DNA of 64,000 nt, taken from the NCBI GenBank assembly GCA_020849325.1, contig JADLGL010000036.1, positions 1 to 64,000 on the forward strand. Reading direction: 5' to 3'. Positions 25,855-35,875 of this stretch are shown here, in pieces (the stretch's first letter is position 1; each line of letters opens with the position of its first letter). Made by a program: the position numbers and the translations under genes. The notes under the pieces were generated by a model that had not been told where the DNA came from, ran no database searches, and saw only the letters and a program-made list of their open reading frames with translations. Source of the stretch: Bauldia sp. (GTDB lineage Bacteria > Pseudomonadota > Alphaproteobacteria > Rhizobiales > Kaistiaceae).

Positions 25855-27684
25855 TCAGACGGCCCGCGTCGCCGCCTCCAGCCACGCGCGATCCTCGGGC
25901 GAGACCCGCTTCCCGTGAGCCGCCCGCACGCGCGCGTGGTAGGCGTTGAGCCAGTCGCGTTCGGCCTTCCCGAGCTGCGCCACGTCGACGAGGCGAAGGT
26001 CGATCGGCACCAGCGTCAGCGTCTCGAAGCCGAGCATCGGCCGCTCGCCGCCGGGGATCGCGACGGCCGGCGTCACCACGACGAGGTTCTCGATCCTTAT
26101 GCCGAAAGCGCCGGTCCGGTAACTGCCGGGCTCGTTCGAGAGGATCATGCCCGGCTCGAGCGCCACGTGCCCCGTCTTCGACAACCGCTGCGGCCCTTCG
26201 TGCACGGACAGGAACGAACCGACGCCATGGCCAGTGCCGTGGTCGTAGTCGAGCCCGGCCTCCCATTGCGGGAGGCGCGCGAGGACGTCGATCTGCGCGC
26301 CCGCGGTTCCGGCCGGGAAGCGGGCGCGCGATACGGCGATCATGCCGCGGAGAACGCGGGTGAACCGGTCCCGCATCTCCGCCGTGGGCGTCCCGATCGC
26401 GACCGTGCGCGTGACGTCGGTGGTGCCGTCGCGGTACTGGCCGCCGCTGTCGATGAGAAACAGCGAGTCCTGGTCGAGCTTGCGGTTGGAGTCCCGGTTG
26501 ACGCGGTAGTGGACGATCGCCCCGTTGGGCCCTGCCCCGGCGATGGTGTCGAACGATATGTCGACGAGCGCGCTGCCGTCGTCGTGCGCTGCGGCGCTGC
26601 GGAACCGTTCGAGCGCCTCGATGGCGCCGATCTCGTCGATCGTGCCCGAGGGCGCGGTCCGATCGAGCCAGGCAAGGAAGCGGACCATCGCGAGCCCGTC
26701 GCGGAGATGCGCCTTCCGCGCGCCGTCGATCTCTGCGGTGTTCTTTCGTGCCTTGAGGAGGAGCGTCGGATCCTCGCCTTCGACGAGGACGCCGCCCGCC
26801 GCGACGAGGCGCTCGCCGAGCGCGGCCGGGATCTCCTCGGGATCGGCGAGGACGCGAAGCTTGGCCGCGGCGAGACCGTCGATCGCCTCCGGCAGCGCCG
26901 CGGGCTCGGCGATGTCGGCGACGTCCGCGAGCGCGGCCCGCACCGCGTTCGAGAGCTTTCGCGCGTCGATGAACAGCTGCGGCCGGCCCTCGCGGCGGAG
27001 GATCGCGAAGGCAAGCGGCGCCGCGTTGTGGGCAACGTCCGCGCCGCGGATGTTGAAGGTCCACGCGACGGCATCGGCCTTGGCGAGGACCAGCGCGTCG
27101 GCCTTCCGCTCGCCGAGCTTCGTGGCGACGCGGCGGAGCTTGTCGACGACCGCCTCCCCGGCGAGCGCCTGCGGATGAAGGTCCACGGGGCCGAGCGGCG
27201 CCGTCGGGCGGCGGGGCCAGATCGCGTCGATCGGGTTCGTCGCGACCGGCACGAGCACGGCGCCGACATCGGCGCAGCGTTTCGCGAGCTTCCGGGCCTC
27301 ACCGACGGTGGAGAGCCACGGATCGTAGCCGATCCGGTCACCCGGCTTGAGGCGGGCGGACAGCCATTTGCCGAGCGGCGTCTCGGCGCTCGCCACCACC
27401 GTCGCCGCCGCGGGATCGACCTCGGCCGCCGCCTGCAGCGTGTAGCGGCCGTCGACGAACACCGCCGCCGCGTCATGGAGAACGACGGCGCTGCCCGCCG
27501 AGCCGGTGAACCCGGTCAGCCACGCCAGCCGCTCCGCCGACGGCGGCAGGTACTCGCTCTGATGCTCGTCGGAGTGCGGAACGATGAAGCCGTCGAGCCC
27601 CTCCGCCCGCAACCGGTCACGGAGCGCCGCGATGCGGACCACAGAGGCCGCTCGTTCGCCGCGGACGTCGAAGATCTGGAACAT
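25855..27684 (-). CDS. Xaa-Pro aminopeptidase, M24B family
   Basis: A 609-residue metallopeptidase expected to remove N-terminal residues preceding proline. It has two creatinase-like N-terminal domains (residues 1-310) and a C-terminal pita-bread domain with the five metal ligands in order: Asp in LIDSGGQYRDGT and the following TTDVTRT, His in GTGHGVGSFLSVHEGP, Glu in LSNEPGSY and Glu in IRIENLVV. The length and the C-terminal extension fit the eukaryote-like long APP1 type rather than E. coli PepP. The start ATG 27684 gives MFQIFDVRGERA; the frame extends 18 residues further upstream without support. It is transcribed divergently from the repeat protein. Confidence 0.92.
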   Translation of the reverse strand: MFQIFDVRGERAASVVRIAALRDRLRAEGLDGFIVPHSDEHQSEYLPPSAERLAWLTGFTGSAGSAVVLHDAAAVFVDGRYTLQAAAEVDPAAATVVASAETPLGKWLSARLKPGDRIGYDPWLSTVGEARKLAKRCADVGAVLVPVATNPIDAIWPRRPTAPLGPVDLHPQALAGEAVVDKLRRVATKLGERKADALVLAKADAVAWTFNIRGADVAHNAAPLAFAILRREGRPQLFIDARKLSNAVRAALADVADIAEPAALPEAIDGLAAAKLRVLADPEEIPAALGERLVAAGGVLVEGEDPTLLLKARKNTAEIDGARKAHLRDGLAMVRFLAWLDRTAPSGTIDEIGAIEALERFRSAAAHDDGSALVDISFDTIAGAGPNGAIVHYRVNRDSNRKLDQDSLFLIDSGGQYRDGTTDVTRTVAIGTPTAEMRDRFTRVLRGMIAVSRARFPAGTAGAQIDVLARLPQWEAGLDYDHGTGHGVGSFLSVHEGPQRLSKTGHVALEPGMILSNEPGSYRTGAFGIRIENLVVVTPAVAIPGGERPMLGFETLTLVPIDLRLVDVAQLGKAERDWLNAYHARVRAAHGKRVSPEDRAWLEAATRAV

Positions 27685-27808
27685 GGGCTCGTTCTCTTCG
27701 CTCGCGACGACCCGGTCAATGGCTGTGTCAGACGGCACACCGCGAACGGAAGACGACTCCTACCAACGGCCTCGCGCCAAGTCCGGCGTCAAAATGAGAG
27801 GCCAACCT

Positions 27809-28765
27809 ATGCTCCGAATTCGATCACGCCTTGTCGCGACGCTCATGCTGTCAACGACGCTGGCAAGCGCGGCGTTTGCTCAGGAAGTATGTCCCGCGCT
27901 TCAGGCTCAACTCGACGAAATCTCCCATCGCTACGAAGGGGATTTCCAGCAGATCCAGGCAGACGGTACCGCCCTTGGGGCGAACTACGACCGCCCAAAC
28001 GCGGTCGAGGGGATGGTCGGCATCAACTTCACCGTGGAGTGGGTCGATCACCGGTGGATCTTCGATCTGCCCACAGTGAACATGCGCGAGCAGACATGGA
28101 AGTTCGATCTACCGGAAATCACCTGGGACGACACCGAGATCATCTTCCACACCCCATCTGTCCGAATGGAGACGACGATCTGCGGATACTACCCCGAGTG
28201 GCACGGTCTCTTCGACATGCGGTGGTCGCCGATCTACTGCGACCTTCCACAGGTCTTCATGGAGGAGCAGCGCTTCGTGCTCGGCTTGCCGCAGTTCGCG
28301 ATGCGCGAACAGCAGATCATCCTTCACGTTCCTGAGTTCGAGATGGCTCGCCAGGAATGGGTGATCAGCATCCCCGAGTTCCGCGCCACCGAGGTCAACG
28401 CCGAGGTACGGGCCATCCAGGCACAGGGTGAAGCGCTCCAGGCACGCGGCACGGAACTCGGCGACGCGATGAAGGCCGAGTTCGCCGCCGCCATCGGGGC
28501 CAGCTTCGATTGCCAGGAGGAGCAACTCGAACTCAACCGGACAGTTGCCATCCCGCAGATGGAAGGCGGCGTGTCTGCCTTGCAGACGACGATCCAGACT
28601 CTGGTCGATCGCGGCGGCGATCCGACCAACGTCAACGGCCGCAACCTCGTGACCGAGCTCGAGACTCTCGTTGCGCAGCGGGATCGCGCCATTGCGGCGC
28701 TTGACGCAGCACTCGCCCAGCTGCGGGACGCCCGGGCGCAGGCGCTGGCCGGCGTGGCGGCCTAA
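27809..28765 (+). CDS. Unrecognised secreted protein with 14-residue repeats
   Basis: A 318-residue protein with a signal peptide (residues 1-25, ending AAFAQ) that I cannot assign to a family. Seven copies of a 14-residue unit are visible: residues 79-92, 93-106, 107-120, then after a degenerate stretch 138-151, 152-165, 166-179 and 180-193. Each has alternating hydrophobic residues, Pro at position 10 and usually Met or an aromatic at position 14 (for example REQTWKFDLPEITW and REQQIILHVPEFEM). Alternation suggests stacked beta strands. Residues 195-318 are helical and coiled-coil-like, rich in Ala, Gln and Glu. Base composition is less GC-rich than the neighbours. AGAGG lies before ATG 27809; ATG 27794 is an alternative. 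Confidence 0.75.
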   Translation: MLRIRSRLVATLMLSTTLASAAFAQEVCPALQAQLDEISHRYEGDFQQIQADGTALGANYDRPNAVEGMVGINFTVEWVDHRWIFDLPTVNMREQTWKFDLPEITWDDTEIIFHTPSVRMETTICGYYPEWHGLFDMRWSPIYCDLPQVFMEEQRFVLGLPQFAMREQQIILHVPEFEMARQEWVISIPEFRATEVNAEVRAIQAQGEALQARGTELGDAMKAEFAAAIGASFDCQEEQLELNRTVAIPQMEGGVSALQTTIQTLVDRGGDPTNVNGRNLVTELETLVAQRDRAIAALDAALAQLRDARAQALAGVAA

Positions 28766-28779
28766 AGATCGCCCTCCAC

Positions 28780-28805
28780 GGCTCGCCGGGATGACCCGGC
28801 GAGCC
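28780..28805. terminator. Perfect 11-bp hairpin between converging genes
   Basis: GGCTCGCCGGG and CCCGGCGAGCC pair around an ATGA loop, 14 bp after the repeat-protein stop and just beyond the MFS exporter stop. There is no U-tract, but its position suits a bidirectional terminator. Confidence 0.6.
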
Positions 28806-28810
28806 CTTCA

Positions 28811-30040
28811 TCATGCCGCCGCGGACTCGATTGCGCTGCGGACCCGGCGATGCCGGGTGATGGCGAAGGCGACCACGAAGAACAAGGCGCCGAGGAGGAA
28901 CGGCACGCCGGGGAAGAGGAACGGCGCCGACGGCCCGATGAAGAAGCCGAAGAGGCCGGCCGCGATCGGCGGCGCGATGATTCCGGTTGCGGTCGTGAGG
29001 CTCGTGATCGCGCCCTGGAGGAGGCCCTGCTGGTCGCGGCCGACCGAGCGGCTCGCCATGGCGCGTGCCGCCGGTCCGACGACACCCCAGCCGAGGACGT
29101 AGAGCGAGATCGCGACATAGGCCATCCACGGCTCCGTCGCGAAGGCGAGAAGGAGCATGCAGACGCCGCCGACGACGAGCCCGCCGAACAGCATCCGCCG
29201 TTCTCCGAGCCGGGGAACGAGAACGCGGACGAGAAAGCCCTCAGAGAAGGCGATGAGGAAGCCGACGAGGAGGAGCGACCAGCCGACCTCCGCCGGACCC
29301 CAGTGAAACTGGAACTCGGTGAACAGCACCCAGGTCGATTCGAGCGCGCGCTCGGCGAGCTGGGTGAAGGCATAGACCGCGACGAGCGCGAACACCGCGG
29401 CGTGGCGGGAAACGAGGAGGAAAGCGCCGACGGGGTTGGCGTCACGAAGGCGGAACGGCCGCCGGTCCTCCGGCTTCAGCGATTCCGGCAGGCGATACCA
29501 CGCGAGCACGAAATTGCCGGCGCAGAGCGCCGCGGCGGCGTAGAACGGCAGCCTGATGTCGATCGAGCCGAGAAGGCCGCCGGCGCCGGGCCCGAGGATG
29601 AAGCCGAGGCCGAAGGCGATGCCGATGAGACCGAAACTCGCCGCGCGCTTCTCGGGCGGCGTGATGTCGGCGATGTAGGCGGACGCCGCGCTGACCGAAG
29701 CGCCGAACATGCCGCCGAGAATGCGGACGACCGCAATCCAGGCGAGCGACGGCGCCACCGCCATCAGGAGGTAGTGAACCGCAAGGCCGCCGAGCGAATA
29801 GAGGATCACCGGACGGCGGCCGAAACGGTCCGACAGCGCGCCGAGGAGCGGGCCGAAGAAGAACTGCATCAGCGAATAGAGCGCGACGATGAAGCCGTAG
29901 CTCAGCGCGCCGGGGCTGAGACCGCCGGACAGCTCGCCCACGAGTTTCGGCAGCACCGGCATCAGGAGGCCGATGCCGATCATGTTGACCGTCAGCGTGA
30001 TGAGGAGGACGAGAACGCTCCCCTTCGGGGCGCCGTTCAT
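28811..30040 (-). CDS. TetA-like MFS exporter
   Basis: A 409-residue, 12-helix exporter of the DHA1 class similar to tetracycline/H+ antiporters. It shows the DHA1 motif in helix 1 (TVNMIGIGLLMPVLPKLV), motif A GALSDRFGRRPVIL after helix 2, YIADITPPEKRAASFG in helix 4 and its loop, and motif C-like GIAFGLGFILGPGAGG in helix 5. Resistance to tetracycline cannot be concluded, since many chromosomal relatives export unknown compounds. Its ATG overlaps the recN stop by 4 bp (ATGA), so it is probably the last gene of the transcript that includes bamD and recN. Confidence 0.88.
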   Translation of the reverse strand: MNGAPKGSVLVLLITLTVNMIGIGLLMPVLPKLVGELSGGLSPGALSYGFIVALYSLMQFFFGPLLGALSDRFGRRPVILYSLGGLAVHYLLMAVAPSLAWIAVVRILGGMFGASVSAASAYIADITPPEKRAASFGLIGIAFGLGFILGPGAGGLLGSIDIRLPFYAAAALCAGNFVLAWYRLPESLKPEDRRPFRLRDANPVGAFLLVSRHAAVFALVAVYAFTQLAERALESTWVLFTEFQFHWGPAEVGWSLLLVGFLIAFSEGFLVRVLVPRLGERRMLFGGLVVGGVCMLLLAFATEPWMAYVAISLYVLGWGVVGPAARAMASRSVGRDQQGLLQGAITSLTTATGIIAPPIAAGLFGFFIGPSAPFLFPGVPFLLGALFFVVAFAITRHRRVRSAIESAAA

Positions 30041-31731
30041 GCCGCTCTCGGAGCCACCCTGGCGAGGGTCTCGGCGAGAAGGCTGTCGGCCGCGGCGCGC
30101 GCTTCGTCGGTGACGACGCTGCCCGCCAGCATGCGCGCGATCTCCTCACGGCGCCGGTCGGCGTCGAGCGCTCTCACGCGGGTGACCACGCGGTCTTCCT
30201 TGCCATGGTCTTCCTTCGCGATCGACCAGTGATTTTCCGCCCGCGCCGCGACCTGCGGGGCGTGGGTGACGGCCAGCACCTGCACATGCTCGGCCAGCCG
30301 CGTCAACCGAAGACCGATCGCGTCCGACACCGCGCCGCCGACCGCGGTATCGACCTCGTCGAAAACGAGGGTCGGCGCCGAGCCGCGATCCGCGAGCGCC
30401 ACCTTGAGGGCGAGGAGGAAGCGCGAGAGCTCGCCGCCCGAGGCCACCTTCCCCATCGGCCCCGGCCGCGCGCCGGGATTGGTCTGGACGACGAAGGAAA
30501 CGCGGTCGATGCCGGTCTCGCCGGGCTCCTCGGGATCTGTCTCGATCTCGACCATGAACCGCGCGCGGTCGAGCTTCAGCGACGGCAGTTCGTCGGCCAC
30601 CGCCGCTTCGAGGTGGCGCGCGGCCTCGAGCCGCGCGACCGAGAGGTCGCTCGCCGCCGCCTCGTAGCGCTCCCGCCGTTCGCGGGCGAGCGTCTCGAGC
30701 GTGCCGACCTTGGCCTCGCCGGTTTCGAGCGCCTCGAGATCCGACGCGATCCGCGCCGCCAGCGCCGGCAGGAGGTCGACCGGCGTGTCGTATTTTCGCG
30801 ACGCGGCGCGGAGGGAGAAGAGGCGCTGTTCCGTGCGCTCCAGCTTCTGCGGCTCGTACGACGCCGCGCGCTGGGCCTCCTCGAGGGACCGCCCGGCGTC
30901 TTCGAGCGCGACGATGGCACGGTCGATCGCCTCGATGGTGGGGTCGAGCATGTCGGAGGCGACGTCGCGCCGGCGTTCGAGACGGCGCGCGAGGCTCGCA
31001 AGGGTCGGGATCGGCGACGCGGCGCCCGTCACCGTTTCGAGGGCGTCGGCAACGTCCTCGACGATCTTCTCGCTCCGCATCAGCCGGTGGCGGAGGTCGG
31101 AGAGTTCGTTCTCCTCCCCGGCCTTCGGCTTCAGCCCGTCGAGCTCCTCCATCGACGCGCGGAGATAGTCGGCCTCGGCGCGTGCGGTCGCCACGCGGCG
31201 GCGCTGCTGGTCCACCTCGCTCTCGGCCGAGCGCCAGGCGCGATGGAAGTCGCCGAGGTCCGACACGGCCTCGCCCAGCCCGCCGAACGCGTCGACGAGC
31301 CGGCGGTGCGCCGCCGGGTCGATCAGCGCGCGGTCGTCGTGCTGGCCGTGCACCTCGACCAGGGTCGCCCCGATCTCGCGGAGGAGCCCTACCCCGACCG
31401 GCTGGTCGTTGACGAAGGCGCGGCTCCGCCCGTCCTTCGACTGCGTGCGGCGGAGGATCATCTCGCCGTCGGCCCTGAGGCCATTGTCGCGGACGAGCGC
31501 GAAGGCGGGATGCGCGGCCGGCAGGTCGAACACCGCCGTCACCTGCCCCTGCTCGGCGCCGTGGCGCACGAGCGCGCCGTCGCCACGCCCGCCGAGGGCG
31601 AGCGACAGCGCGTCGAGGAGGATGGATTTTCCGGCGCCGGTCTCGCCGGTGAGCGCGGTCAGTCCCGGCCGGAAACTGATCTCCAGCGCATCGATGAGGA
31701 CGATGTCGCGGATCGTCAGCGCGGCGAGCAT
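30037..31731 (-). CDS. recN: DNA repair protein RecN
   Basis: A 564-residue SMC-like ATPase that acts in double-strand-break repair. Walker A GETGAGKS is at residues 29-36 (LTALTGETGAGKSILLDALS). A long coiled coil with a hinge occupies the middle. The signature GELSRFLLALKVAL and Walker B TLVFDEVDTAVGG lie in the C-terminal half, followed by VLAVTHAPQVAA. The start at 31731 yields the canonical MLAALTIRDIVLIDALEI; the frame runs on upstream to 31779 into the bamD end. The bamD-recN order is conserved in Rhizobiales. Confidence 0.95.
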   Translation of the reverse strand: MLAALTIRDIVLIDALEISFRPGLTALTGETGAGKSILLDALSLALGGRGDGALVRHGAEQGQVTAVFDLPAAHPAFALVRDNGLRADGEMILRRTQSKDGRSRAFVNDQPVGVGLLREIGATLVEVHGQHDDRALIDPAAHRRLVDAFGGLGEAVSDLGDFHRAWRSAESEVDQQRRRVATARAEADYLRASMEELDGLKPKAGEENELSDLRHRLMRSEKIVEDVADALETVTGAASPIPTLASLARRLERRRDVASDMLDPTIEAIDRAIVALEDAGRSLEEAQRAASYEPQKLERTEQRLFSLRAASRKYDTPVDLLPALAARIASDLEALETGEAKVGTLETLARERRERYEAAASDLSVARLEAARHLEAAVADELPSLKLDRARFMVEIETDPEEPGETGIDRVSFVVQTNPGARPGPMGKVASGGELSRFLLALKVALADRGSAPTLVFDEVDTAVGGAVSDAIGLRLTRLAEHVQVLAVTHAPQVAARAENHWSIAKEDHGKEDRVVTRVRALDADRRREEIARMLAGSVVTDEARAAADSLLAETLARVAPRAA

Positions 31732-31747
31732 CGCCCGCGCCGGACGG

Positions 31748-32587
31748 TCAGTTGAACAGCCCGCCCAGCCAGCCGCCACCGCGTCGCGGCTGAAGCCCGC
31801 CGGCGCCGAGGAGATTGTAGGCCTGCTGGTACCATGGACTGTTCGGGTAATTGTGCCCGAGGACGGCGGCCGCCGTCTGCGCTTCGCTGGCGAGCCCCAT
31901 CGCGAGATAGGTTTCCGTCAGGCGGAACAGCGCTTCTTCCACATGGCGCGTGTCGCCGTAGTTCTCGACGACCGAGCGGAACCGGTTGATCGCCGCCACA
32001 TAATCGCGGCGCTCCTGGTAGTACCGGCCGACGAGCATCTCCTGGCCGGCGAGCTGGTCCTTGACCGCGACGATGTTGAGCTGCGCCTGCTCGGCATAGG
32101 GCGAGTTCGGGAAGCGCTCGACGAGTTCCTGGTCGGCTTCGAGGCCGCGCCGCGCCGCGTCCTGGTCGCGCGTCACGTCCGGCACCTGGCGGAGATGGGC
32201 CTCGCCGATGAGGAAGAGCGCGAAGTCGGCGTCGGGGCTGCTGGGATAGAGGAGCATGTAGCGCTCGGCCGACGCGATCGCGTCCTCCCAGCGGCTGAGA
32301 TTGTACTGGGAGTCCGCCATCAGGACGAGGCCGCGGCGGCCCTGCTCCGAATACGGATAACGGCGGTCGAGTTCGCCGAAGGCATCGATGGCGTCGCCGT
32401 AGCGCTGTGCGTCGTAGGCGGCCATGCCCTCGGCAAAAAGGTCGGCCGCCGGCACCGCTTCCTCGACGACGAACTCGTCCCGGCCGACGCAGCCGGCAAG
32501 GACGAGGACACCCACGATCGCCGCAGCGCGGAACAGGGCGGAGAACGGCCGGGACATCTGTCCGGCGAGCGCTGCGGAGAACGTCAT
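31748..32587 (-). CDS. bamD: Outer-membrane assembly lipoprotein BamD
   Basis: A 279-residue lipoprotein of the BAM complex, which folds proteins into the outer membrane. A signal peptide ends in the lipobox LAGC with Cys33 as the lipidation site. Five TPR-like repeats follow (AEGMAAYDAQRYGDAIDAFG, YPYSEQGRRGLVLMADSQYN, FPNSPYAEQAQLNIVAVKDQ and so on). GGAAAG stands before ATG 32587; an internal ATG at 32557 would still leave a complete signal peptide. It lies between lpxC and recN, its usual place in this order. Confidence 0.95.
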   Translation of the reverse strand: MTFSAALAGQMSRPFSALFRAAAIVGVLVLAGCVGRDEFVVEEAVPAADLFAEGMAAYDAQRYGDAIDAFGELDRRYPYSEQGRRGLVLMADSQYNLSRWEDAIASAERYMLLYPSSPDADFALFLIGEAHLRQVPDVTRDQDAARRGLEADQELVERFPNSPYAEQAQLNIVAVKDQLAGQEMLVGRYYQERRDYVAAINRFRSVVENYGDTRHVEEALFRLTETYLAMGLASEAQTAAAVLGHNYPNSPWYQQAYNLLGAGGLQPRRGGGWLGGLFN

Positions 32588-32755
32588 GTCGGGCTTTCCA
32601 CCGGTCAGATTCGAGGGCCGCGATTCATCGGCTTGTAACCCAAAGTCGGGATTCGGGCTACGCCGGACGCCGTACGGGCAAGGCCCCTGACGGCAGGCGG
32701 AAACAGCGGCGTCAATCCGACCTATTTATGGCAATGGCGGCGTTCGCCGCCAGGC

Positions 32756-33763
32756 TCAGGTCAGTTCGGGCTCGAGCAACGCAAATGCCGCTTCGGGCTG
32801 GCGCCCGGCCCGCGCCGCCGGCGCCGAAACCCACTCCCACGCGTCAGTGGCGAGGAAGGTCTCGACCATCTTCGCATTGAGGCGATGGCCGCCGCGATAG
32901 GACCGGTAGGCGCCGAGGATCGGCGCGCCCGCGAGCGCGAGATCACCCACCGCGTCGACCGCCTTGTGGCGTACGAACTCGTCGGGGAAGCGGAGGCCGC
33001 CCGGATTGATGACGCCGGCATCACCGATCACGAGAGCGTTGTCGAGCGAGGCGCCGCGCGCAAGGCCCCTCTTCCACAGCTGCTCGACCTCGCCGAGGAA
33101 GCCGAAGGTGCGCGCCGCCGCCATGTCGCGCCGGAAGACGCCGGGCGTGATGTCGGCCGCGAAACGCTGCCGCCCGATCACCGGGTTCGCATAGTCCAGC
33201 TCGATCTCGAACCGGCGGCCGTCATGGGGCCGGAGCTCGGCGAAGGAGGAGCCCTGTTCGAGCCGGAACGGACGGAGCACCCGGATGTACGCGCGCGGCG
33301 CGTCGAGCGCGACGATGCCGGCCTCGTCGATGGCCGCGACGAAAGGCGCCGCGCTGCCGTCGACCGCCGGAACTTCCGGCCCGTCGACGACGATGATCGC
33401 ATTGTCGATGCCAAGGCCCGTGAGCGCGGCCAGGAGGTGCTCGACCGTCGCGACCGACCAGTCACCGCTCGTCAGCGTCGTGCAGAGATCGGTGCCGCCG
33501 ACATTGCGGTAGTCGGCACGCATTTCCTCGTGCCGGACGGCCGTGCCGCCGCGGACGAGCGTGAAGCCGGTGCCGGCCTCCGCCGGTCCGATCGTGACGG
33601 AGACGGGTTCGCCGGAATGGACGCCGATGCCGTCGATCCGCACCGAGCCTGCCAGCGTCGTCTGCCGATCGCGCATGCCGCCCATCGAGGAAGTCCCGCC
33701 CAGAGCGCCGAAGCCGATGGCTCCATCGGAGCCCGCAAGGTCCGGCGATTCTCGTCTAGCCAT
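32756..33763 (-). CDS. lpxC: UDP-3-O-acyl-N-acetylglucosamine deacetylase
   Basis: A 335-residue zinc enzyme that performs the committed step of lipid A synthesis. The metal-binding His of TVEHLLAALTGLGIDNAII and the HKAVDAVGDLALAG motif (His and Asp ligands) are present, as is the catalytic C-terminal GGHRLNAKMV. The protein is about 25-30 residues longer than usual at the N-terminus; starts at 33685 or 33676 (giving MGGMRDRQTTLAGSV or MRDRQTTLAGSV) may be the true ones. A 6-bp hairpin with a GTTC loop lies after the stop (32736-32751). It follows ftsZ across a terminator, so it probably has its own promoter. Confidence 0.95.
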   Translation of the reverse strand: MARRESPDLAGSDGAIGFGALGGTSSMGGMRDRQTTLAGSVRIDGIGVHSGEPVSVTIGPAEAGTGFTLVRGGTAVRHEEMRADYRNVGGTDLCTTLTSGDWSVATVEHLLAALTGLGIDNAIIVVDGPEVPAVDGSAAPFVAAIDEAGIVALDAPRAYIRVLRPFRLEQGSSFAELRPHDGRRFEIELDYANPVIGRQRFAADITPGVFRRDMAAARTFGFLGEVEQLWKRGLARGASLDNALVIGDAGVINPGGLRFPDEFVRHKAVDAVGDLALAGAPILGAYRSYRGGHRLNAKMVETFLATDAWEWVSAPAARAGRQPEAAFALLEPELT

Positions 33764-33883
33764 GCGAAAAAGATAAGCAGCGGCCTTGGGCAGACCAAAT
33801 CACGGTTGATGACGGCGTATTACGCGACCAAGCTGAATCAATGACTTAAGACCGGCAGCAGACGACGCCGGCCAGCCATGCAC

Positions 33884-33925
33884 AGACAAAAGAAGCCCGC
33901 CCGGAGGTCGCGCTCCGGACGGGCT
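33884..33925 (-). terminator. Rho-independent terminator of ftsZ
   Basis: On the minus strand a 13-bp stem with one mismatch (33894-33906 with 33913-33925) around a 6-nt loop is followed by TTCTTTTGT. It lies 26 bp after the ftsZ stop codon and ends the division-gene transcript. Confidence 0.85.
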
Positions 33926-33950
33926 CCCGTACCAGCTGCCGCGAACGGCG

Positions 33951-35771
33951 CTAGTTTGCCTGGCGGCGGAGGAAGGCGGGGATCTCGAGTTCCCCGTCAT
34001 CCAGCCTCGTGTCGCGCGGCGGCGAGGTGCGGCCGTGCGGGTCGAGATTGCCTTCGACCGGCCGGTACATTCCGGGCTGCGGCCGGGCGGTGGGCGTCGC
34101 CGCCGCCGGGCGGCCGGCGGCCGCCGAAGCCCCCTGCGGACGCGCCTGGGGGGCGCGGGCCGGGGTGCCCTGCGGCGCCTGCGGCCGTGCCTGCGCCGGA
34201 CGCTGGGCCGGGGCCTGGGCGGCCTGGCGCGGCGGCGCCGGGTTGTGCGGCGCGGCCGGAGCCGCGTGCTCCTCGCGCCGGCCGCCGAGATTGAACGGGG
34301 CGAGACGCTTGAGGAGGCTCATCGGACCGTTGCCCTCCTCGACCTTCGGCGCGAGCTGGCGCTGGACGATCTCGGGGAACTGATCGACGCGCGGCATCCG
34401 CGGCGACGCGGGCGCTTCCGCGGCCGGCGGAATGAACGGCTGGTCGTCCGGGTGCGCGTGATCGATCGGGGCCTGCGGCTCCGGATCGAGCTCGTGCGCT
34501 GCGGCGAACTCCGCGCTCTGGATCGTCAGCGGCGCGATGTGGACGTCCGGATCGCTCGCGGCGGGGCGGGAGATCGGGGCACGGGGCGTCTGCGGCAGCA
34601 CGATGGAATCCGGGGCGACGGCAGCGGCGACCGCCGCGGCGGCGATGGCCGCCGAGCTGTCGGCCGCGGGCGCCGGGGTGGCGCGGGCGACCGGCCGGCG
34701 CGATGCCTCGGCGGCGCGGTTCGACACCGGCGGGATGACGGTGCGCTGGCGCGGCTCGGCGGTCCTGGCGACGGGCGCCGCGACCGGCGGCCGGGCGACC
34801 TGTTCCTCGCTGTCGATGCCGGTGGCGACCACCGACACGCGGATGACGCCCTCGAGGTTCTCGTCGAAGGTGGCGCCGAGGATGATGTTGGCGTCGGGAT
34901 CGACTTCCTCGCGGATGCGGGTGGCGGCTTCGTCGACCTCGAAGAGCGTGAGGTCGCGGCCGCCGGTGATCGAGATGAGGAGGCCCTTGGCGCCCGCCAT
35001 CGACGTCTCGTCGAGAAGCGGGTTGGCGATCGCGGCCTCGGCCGCCTGCTGGGCTCTCCGTTCGCCGGAGGCTTCGCCGGTGCCCATCATGGCCTTGCCC
35101 ATCTCGCGCATCACCGAGCGGACGTCGGCGAAGTCGAGGTTGATGAGGCCTTCCTTGACCATCAGGTCGGTGATGCAGGCAACGCCCGAGAACAGCACCT
35201 GATCGGCCATCGCAAAGGCGTCGGCGAAGGTGGTCTTGTCGTTGGCGATCCGGAACAGGTTCTGGTTCGGGATCACGATCAGCGTGTCGACGTTCTCCTG
35301 GAGGTCGGCGATGCCGGCCTCGGCGACACGCATGCGGCGCGCGCCTTCGAACTGGAACGGCTTGGTGACGACGCCGACCGTCAGGATGCCGTGCTCGCGG
35401 GCCGCGCGGGCGATGACGGGCGCAGCGCCCGTGCCCGTGCCGCCGCCCATGCCGGCGGTGACGAAGATCATGTGCGCGCCCGAGAGGTGATCGGTGATCT
35501 CGTCGATCACCTCCTCCGCCGCAGCCCGGCCGATTTCCGGCATCGAGCCGGCGCCGAGGCCTTCGGTGACGGCGACGCCCATCTGGATGCGGCGCTGCGC
35601 CTGCGAGGACATGAGCGCCTGCGAATCGGTGTTGGCGACGACGAACTCGACGCCCTCCAGACCCGAGCGGATCATGTTGTTGACGGCATTGCCGCCGGCC
35701 CCGCCGACGCCGAAGACCGTGATCTTCGGCTTGAGTTCCTTGATGTCAGGCAGTTTCAGATTGATGGACAT
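33951..35771 (-). CDS. ftsZ: Cell division protein FtsZ
   Basis: A 606-residue tubulin-like GTPase that forms the division ring. The GTP-binding signature GGGTGTG is at residues 109-115, the N-terminal nucleotide loop [11 protein letters not shown] at 20-30, and the T7 loop in [11 protein letters not shown] completes the neighbour's active site. From about residue 320 to 590 there is a Pro/Ala/Gln-rich disordered linker, much longer than in E. coli FtsZ (383 residues) and typical of Rhizobiales. The protein ends with the conserved partner-binding tail [12 protein letters not shown]. It is the last gene of the ddlB-ftsQ-ftsA-ftsZ run. Confidence 0.97.
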   Translation of the reverse strand: MSINLKLPDIKELKPKITVFGVGGAGGNAVNNMIRSGLEGVEFVVANTDSQALMSSQAQRRIQMGVAVTEGLGAGSMPEIGRAAAEEVIDEITDHLSGAHMIFVTAGMGGGTGTGAAPVIARAAREHGILTVGVVTKPFQFEGARRMRVAEAGIADLQENVDTLIVIPNQNLFRIANDKTTFADAFAMADQVLFSGVACITDLMVKEGLINLDFADVRSVMREMGKAMMGTGEASGERRAQQAAEAAIANPLLDETSMAGAKGLLISITGGRDLTLFEVDEAATRIREEVDPDANIILGATFDENLEGVIRVSVVATGIDSEEQVARPPVAAPVARTAEPRQRTVIPPVSNRAAEASRRPVARATPAPAADSSAAIAAAAVAAAVAPDSIVLPQTPRAPISRPAASDPDVHIAPLTIQSAEFAAAHELDPEPQAPIDHAHPDDQPFIPPAAEAPASPRMPRVDQFPEIVQRQLAPKVEEGNGPMSLLKRLAPFNLGGRREEHAAPAAPHNPAPPRQAAQAPAQRPAQARPQAPQGTPARAPQARPQGASAAAGRPAAATPTARPQPGMYRPVEGNLDPHGRTSPPRDTRLDDGELEIPAFLRRQAN

Positions 35772-35875
35772 GTCTCGTCCTTTTCGACCCCACCGGCTGC
35801 CCGCGACAGCAACCGGTTTTTGTTGCGTTGTTTAAGGACGCCGCCGCGCCGTCCCTGCCGCACGCGCGGCAGACC

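Noticed and set aside
28811..30040. Tetracycline resistance gene
   Set aside because: The TetA-like motifs are general for DHA1 exporters; no TetR-type regulator adjoins it, so a resistance call is not justified.
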